Positions 40,707 through 43,676 of a DNA stretch of 43,676 bases are shown piece after piece. Where the stretch lies: the NCBI GenBank assembly GCA_002327315.1, contig DCVI01000029.1:1-43676 (forward strand), in the 5' to 3' direction. Under the pieces are notes generated by a model. The model was not told the DNA's origin. It searched no databases and was given only the letters and a program-made list of their open reading frames with translations. The DNA is from Syntrophaceae bacterium UBA2192. Its GTDB lineage: Bacteria; Desulfobacterota; Syntrophia; Syntrophales; UBA2192. Numbering within the stretch: position 1 is the first letter of the stretch; each line of letters starts with the position of its first letter. Position numbers and translations under genes: made by a program.

Positions 40707-41783
40707 ATGTATAGAATTGCAGTCCTTCCCGGCGACGGGATTGGAGTGGAGATAGTACCGGAAGCAATCAAGGCCCTGATGGCAGTGGGAAAAAAGTGCA
40801 GCCATCAGTACCTATTCACCGAAGCCCTTATCGGCGGCGCTGCCTATGATGCAGTAGGTCATCCTCTCCCTGAGGCTACCTTGGAGATCTGCCGGCAATC
40901 CGACGCTGTCCTGCTGGGAGCCATCGGCGGTCCCAAGTGGGATGATCTGCCGGTCCACCTGCGGCCGGAGGTAGGCGCCTTGCTGCCCCTGCGCAAGGAG
41001 TTGGGGTTGTATGCCAACCTCCGTCCCTGCATACTGTTTCCCGGACTCTTGCAAGCGTCAACCCTGAAAGAAGAAATCATAACCGGGGTGGACTTGATAG
41101 TGATTCGGGAACTGACTGGAGGGCTTTACTTTGGCGAGAAGAGTCGGGAGAAAACTCCCGATGGCGGGGAAAAAGCCACCGACATCCTAAGCTATTCGAC
41201 CTATGAGATAGAGAGGATAGTTCGTTTTGCCTATAATGTGGCCCGCAAACGTCACCGCAAGTTATGCTCGGTCGACAAGGCCAACGTCCTGGAAAGCTCC
41301 CGGCTGTGGCGGGAGACCGTTACCCGCCTGGCTTCTGAATATCCGGAAGTTGAGACCACCCATATGTATGTTGATAACTGCTCGATGCAGTTGATCCGTA
41401 ATCCGCGCCAGTTTGACGTAATCGTCACCGAGAACATGTTTGGCGACATTTTAACCGATGAGGCTTCCATGCTTACCGGTTCCATCGGTATGCTGCCCAG
41501 TGCCTCGATCGGCGGGCAGGTAGGGTTATACGAACCCTCCCATGGCAGTGCCCCGGATATCGCCGGGCAGAAGAAAGCCAACCCGCTGGCTACCATTCTG
41601 TCGGCGGCCATGATGCTGCGCTATTCATTCGACTTGGAAAGTGAGGCCCGTTTGATCGAAGCGGCTGTCCGCCAGGTGATGGAAGACGGGTATCGCACTC
41701 CGGATCTGATGGAAGAGGGCAAAACCCTGGTCGATACAGTCCAGATGGGCGATTTGGTTCAAGAAGTGATACTGAAAAACTAA
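40707..41783 (+). CDS. leuB: 3-Isopropylmalate dehydrogenase
   Basis: LeuB oxidatively decarboxylates 3-isopropylmalate with NAD. The 358 residues begin MYRIAVLPGDGIGVEIVPEA, and contain the substrate-loop RPCILFPGL, the catalytic tyrosine region ELTGGLYFGE and the metal-binding VTENMFGDILTDEASMLTGSIGMLPSAS. The NAD-site aspartate region is LYEPSHGSAPDIAGQKKANP, as in NAD-dependent enzymes. It lies 20 bases after leuD with AAAGGAG upstream. The N-terminal part (RKELGLYANLRP) marks it as isopropylmalate rather than isocitrate dehydrogenase. Confidence 0.97.
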   Translation: MYRIAVLPGDGIGVEIVPEAIKALMAVGKKCSHQYLFTEALIGGAAYDAVGHPLPEATLEICRQSDAVLLGAIGGPKWDDLPVHLRPEVGALLPLRKELGLYANLRPCILFPGLLQASTLKEEIITGVDLIVIRELTGGLYFGEKSREKTPDGGEKATDILSYSTYEIERIVRFAYNVARKRHRKLCSVDKANVLESSRLWRETVTRLASEYPEVETTHMYVDNCSMQLIRNPRQFDVIVTENMFGDILTDEASMLTGSIGMLPSASIGGQVGLYEPSHGSAPDIAGQKKANPLATILSAAMMLRYSFDLESEARLIEAAVRQVMEDGYRTPDLMEEGKTLVDTVQMGDLVQEVILKN

Positions 41784-41810
41784 GGAGGGCTCCGCATTGG
41801 GGATTATGAA

Positions 41811-43388
41811 TTGGATGTAAAAGTATATGATGTAACCCTGCGCGACGGCGCCCAAGGGGAAGGTATATCCTTTTCGGTGGACGATAAGATCAAGATTGCC
41901 CGCCGGTTGGACCGTCTCGGCGTCTCCTATATAGAGGGGGGCTGGCCGGGCAGCAATCCCAAGGACCTGGATTTCTTCCGTCAGATGAAAGAATATCGGT
42001 TGGAAAACGCCCAACTCAGCGCCTTCAGTTCCACACGCCGACCTGGCATCAGTGTCAAACATGACAATAACATTACTGCCTTGCTGGCAGCGGAGGTGCC
42101 GGTAGTGGCCATCTTCGGCAAATCCTGGGACTTTCATGTCCTGCGGGCTCTGGAAACGACCCTGGAGGAAAATCTCAGCATGGTCCGGGAGACGGTATTC
42201 TTTCTAAAGGACAAGGGCCTCGAAGTGGTATTCGACGCCGAGCACTTTTTCGACGGCTTCAAACACAATCCCGACTATGCCCTGCAGGTGCTGGGTGCTG
42301 CCGCTCATGCCGGGGCCGATTGCCTGGCATTGTGTGATACCAATGGCGGCACCTTGCCCTGGGAATTGGCGGACATAATCAGGAAGGTGCAGGCGGAGAT
42401 CAAGATCCCGCTGGGCATACATGCCCATAATGACTCGGGCTGCGGGGTAGCCAATTCCCTGGCAGCATTGAACATGGGCTTTACACAGGTGCAGGGTACC
42501 ATCAACAATCTGGGAGAAAGGTGCGGCAACGCCGACCTGTGCTCCATCATCCCCAATTTGGAACTGAAGATGAACAAACGCTGTCTTCCTCCGGGTAACC
42601 TCAAACGGCTGACCGAGGTGAGCCACTACGTCAATGAGATAGCCAACCTGCCCAGTCCGAATAATCAGCCTTTTGTGGGACACGGTGCTTTCGCCCATAA
42701 AGGCGGTATTCATGTCAGCGCCCTCTTAAAAGATTCGGCCACCTATGAACACATCAACCCGGAGGATGTTGGTAACCATCGTCGGGTGCTGGTATCCGAA
42801 CTGGCCGGCATCTCCAACCTGCTCTATAAGGCCAAGGAGCTCAAGCTGGATGTTAACAGCTATGACGCCCAGACCCGGGCGGTGATTAAACAGATCAAGG
42901 AATTGGAGAACCAGGGATTCCAGTTTGAAGGCGCCGATGGTTCATTGGAACTGCTATTGCGCAAGGGCTTCGGGCAGTTGGGTGATTATTTCCAGCTCAA
43001 AAACCTAAAGATCATGCTGGAGAAGCAAGAAGGCAGCGATTTCGTGGCTGAAGCCTTCATCAAAATACAGATAGGTGACCAGGTAGTGCACACCGCCGCC
43101 GAAGGCGACGGGCCGGTTAATGCCCTAGACAATTCGCTGCGCAAGGCCCTAGCCGAGGTATACCCGGAGATAAGCGAGATGCACCTGTCGGACTACAAGG
43201 TAAGGGTCCTGGACGGCAACCGGGGTACAGCGGCCCGGGTGCGGGTATTGATAGAGTCGGCCAATGAAGCGGAAAAATGGAGCACGGTAGGGGTTTCGGA
43301 AAACATCATCGAGGCTTCCTGGCAGGCGCTGGTAGACAGTGTCAATTACCTGCTGATGAAGGAGAGATTGCCTGCCGATGAACCTTAG
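41811..43388 (+). CDS. cimA: (R)-Citramalate synthase, CimA type
   Basis: CimA condenses acetyl-CoA and pyruvate to citramalate; LeuCD and LeuB then give 2-oxobutyrate for isoleucine without threonine. The 525 residues belong to the LeuA-like family but differ from the upstream LeuA. The N-terminus is VYDVTLRDGAQGEGISFSV, with IEGGWPGSNPKD (Gly-Trp-Pro is typical of CimA), the metal site HAHNDSGCGVANSLAAL and a C-terminal LeuA-type regulatory domain. The TTG at 41811 gives a family-length start but is 22 bases from the AGGAGG site; an in-frame ATT at 41796, seven bases from that site, may be the true start. The order leuCDB-cimA fits the pathway. Homocitrate synthase is a less likely alternative. 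Confidence 0.9.
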   Translation: MDVKVYDVTLRDGAQGEGISFSVDDKIKIARRLDRLGVSYIEGGWPGSNPKDLDFFRQMKEYRLENAQLSAFSSTRRPGISVKHDNNITALLAAEVPVVAIFGKSWDFHVLRALETTLEENLSMVRETVFFLKDKGLEVVFDAEHFFDGFKHNPDYALQVLGAAAHAGADCLALCDTNGGTLPWELADIIRKVQAEIKIPLGIHAHNDSGCGVANSLAALNMGFTQVQGTINNLGERCGNADLCSIIPNLELKMNKRCLPPGNLKRLTEVSHYVNEIANLPSPNNQPFVGHGAFAHKGGIHVSALLKDSATYEHINPEDVGNHRRVLVSELAGISNLLYKAKELKLDVNSYDAQTRAVIKQIKELENQGFQFEGADGSLELLLRKGFGQLGDYFQLKNLKIMLEKQEGSDFVAEAFIKIQIGDQVVHTAAEGDGPVNALDNSLRKALAEVYPEISEMHLSDYKVRVLDGNRGTAARVRVLIESANEAEKWSTVGVSENIIEASWQALVDSVNYLLMKERLPADEP

Positions 43389-43471
43389 GCCAGATGGCTC
43401 CGGCCTGATCAAACCAAGGCCGGGACCAAAACGCAGCCCCAGACTTAATATGGCGTGGAAATGAATGCAGT

Positions 43472-43496
43472 CCCGGTCAGAATTGATCTGACCGGG
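43472..43496 (+). terminator. Stem-loop after the branched-chain operon, probable terminator
   Basis: CCCGGTCAG (43472-43480) pairs perfectly with CTGACCGGG (43488-43496) around a seven-base loop, 84 bases after the cimA stop. The following bases are only moderately T-rich, so efficiency is uncertain. The 254-base gap holds nothing else recognisable apart from the ribosome-binding site of the next gene. Confidence 0.55.
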
Positions 43497-43642
43497 GCTC
43501 TGGTCGTTGGGGGGATGTTACTCTGGAAAGGATGATTATCATTGGCCTTTAATAGCCACGGCATCCGAAGATATTCGAAACTACCAGGAATGTTGGCAGT
43601 ATTCAGCGAACTTTGCTAAAGTAGAACTTGAGGTGATAAGAA

Positions 43643-43676
43643 TTGAAAGCGATGATTATGGCAGCCGGGGTCGGAT
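43643..43676 (+). CDS. Start of a sugar nucleotidyltransferase gene, truncated by the window
   Basis: Only 11 codons are present. A TTG at 43643, preceded by GAGGTGAT, opens MKAMIMAAGVG, the glycine-rich nucleotide-binding start of NTP-transferase enzymes (glucose- or mannose-1-phosphate nucleotidyltransferases). The exact sugar cannot be told. It lies outside the amino acid operon, behind a stem-loop. Confidence 0.6.
   Translation, partial: MKAMIMAAGVG

Overview
The first 32 kb reads like an anaerobic Desulfobacterota (Syntrophia-type deltaproteobacterium). It is GC-rich, with short purine- or pyrimidine-rich repeats filling most gaps between genes. It encodes RecBCD, PpsR, a UbiA/MenA-type prenyltransferase, small c-type cytochromes, and a large set of nickel-cofactor genes. 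This assignment rests on gene content and texture only; no rRNA or tRNA gene is visible. No CRISPR array, insertion sequence or prophage was seen.

Layout. 1-8.1 kb, minus strand: recC-recB-recD, with recD running off the left edge. 8.2-9.2 kb: an HU gene with a clear terminator and promoter, then a mostly empty spacer. 9.2-12.9 kb: rmuC (+), ppsR (-) and a long-chain polyprenyl diphosphate synthase (+). 13.1-22.3 kb: eleven minus-strand genes: DUF364 protein, mobB, a small membrane protein, trxB, lgt, cutA, superoxide dismutase, UbiA-family prenyltransferase, PfkB-family kinase, flavodoxin-like protein and the NAD(P)HX repair enzyme. 22.4-23.2 kb: two tandem c-type cytochromes (+).

23.4-32.3 kb is the most interesting part. 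It holds larC-larE-larB (nickel-pincer nucleotide synthesis), a NicO-type nickel transporter with a twelve-histidine loop, cooC (nickel insertion into CO dehydrogenase), the regulator nikR, and hypE and hypF (NiFe-hydrogenase maturation). Assembly of three different nickel metallocentres, nickel transport and nickel sensing thus lie side by side. Repeated half-sites of the form RTGYTAC, spaced by 13 bases, lie upstream of the transporter gene, and a related inverted repeat lies upstream of nikR; both are candidate NikR operators.

From 32.3 kb the texture changes. A compact divergent spacer with a perfect 15-bp stem-loop leads into ilvD-ilvB-ilvN-ilvC-leuA-leuC-leuD-leuB-cimA, a near-complete branched-chain amino acid operon including the threonine-independent citramalate route to isoleucine. 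From about 35.3 kb the DNA is visibly less GC-rich and uses ATA isoleucine codons freely, like clostridial (Peptococcia/Syntrophomonadia-type) genomes. Either the operon was acquired horizontally or the contig is chimeric. The window ends in the first codons of a nucleotidyltransferase gene.
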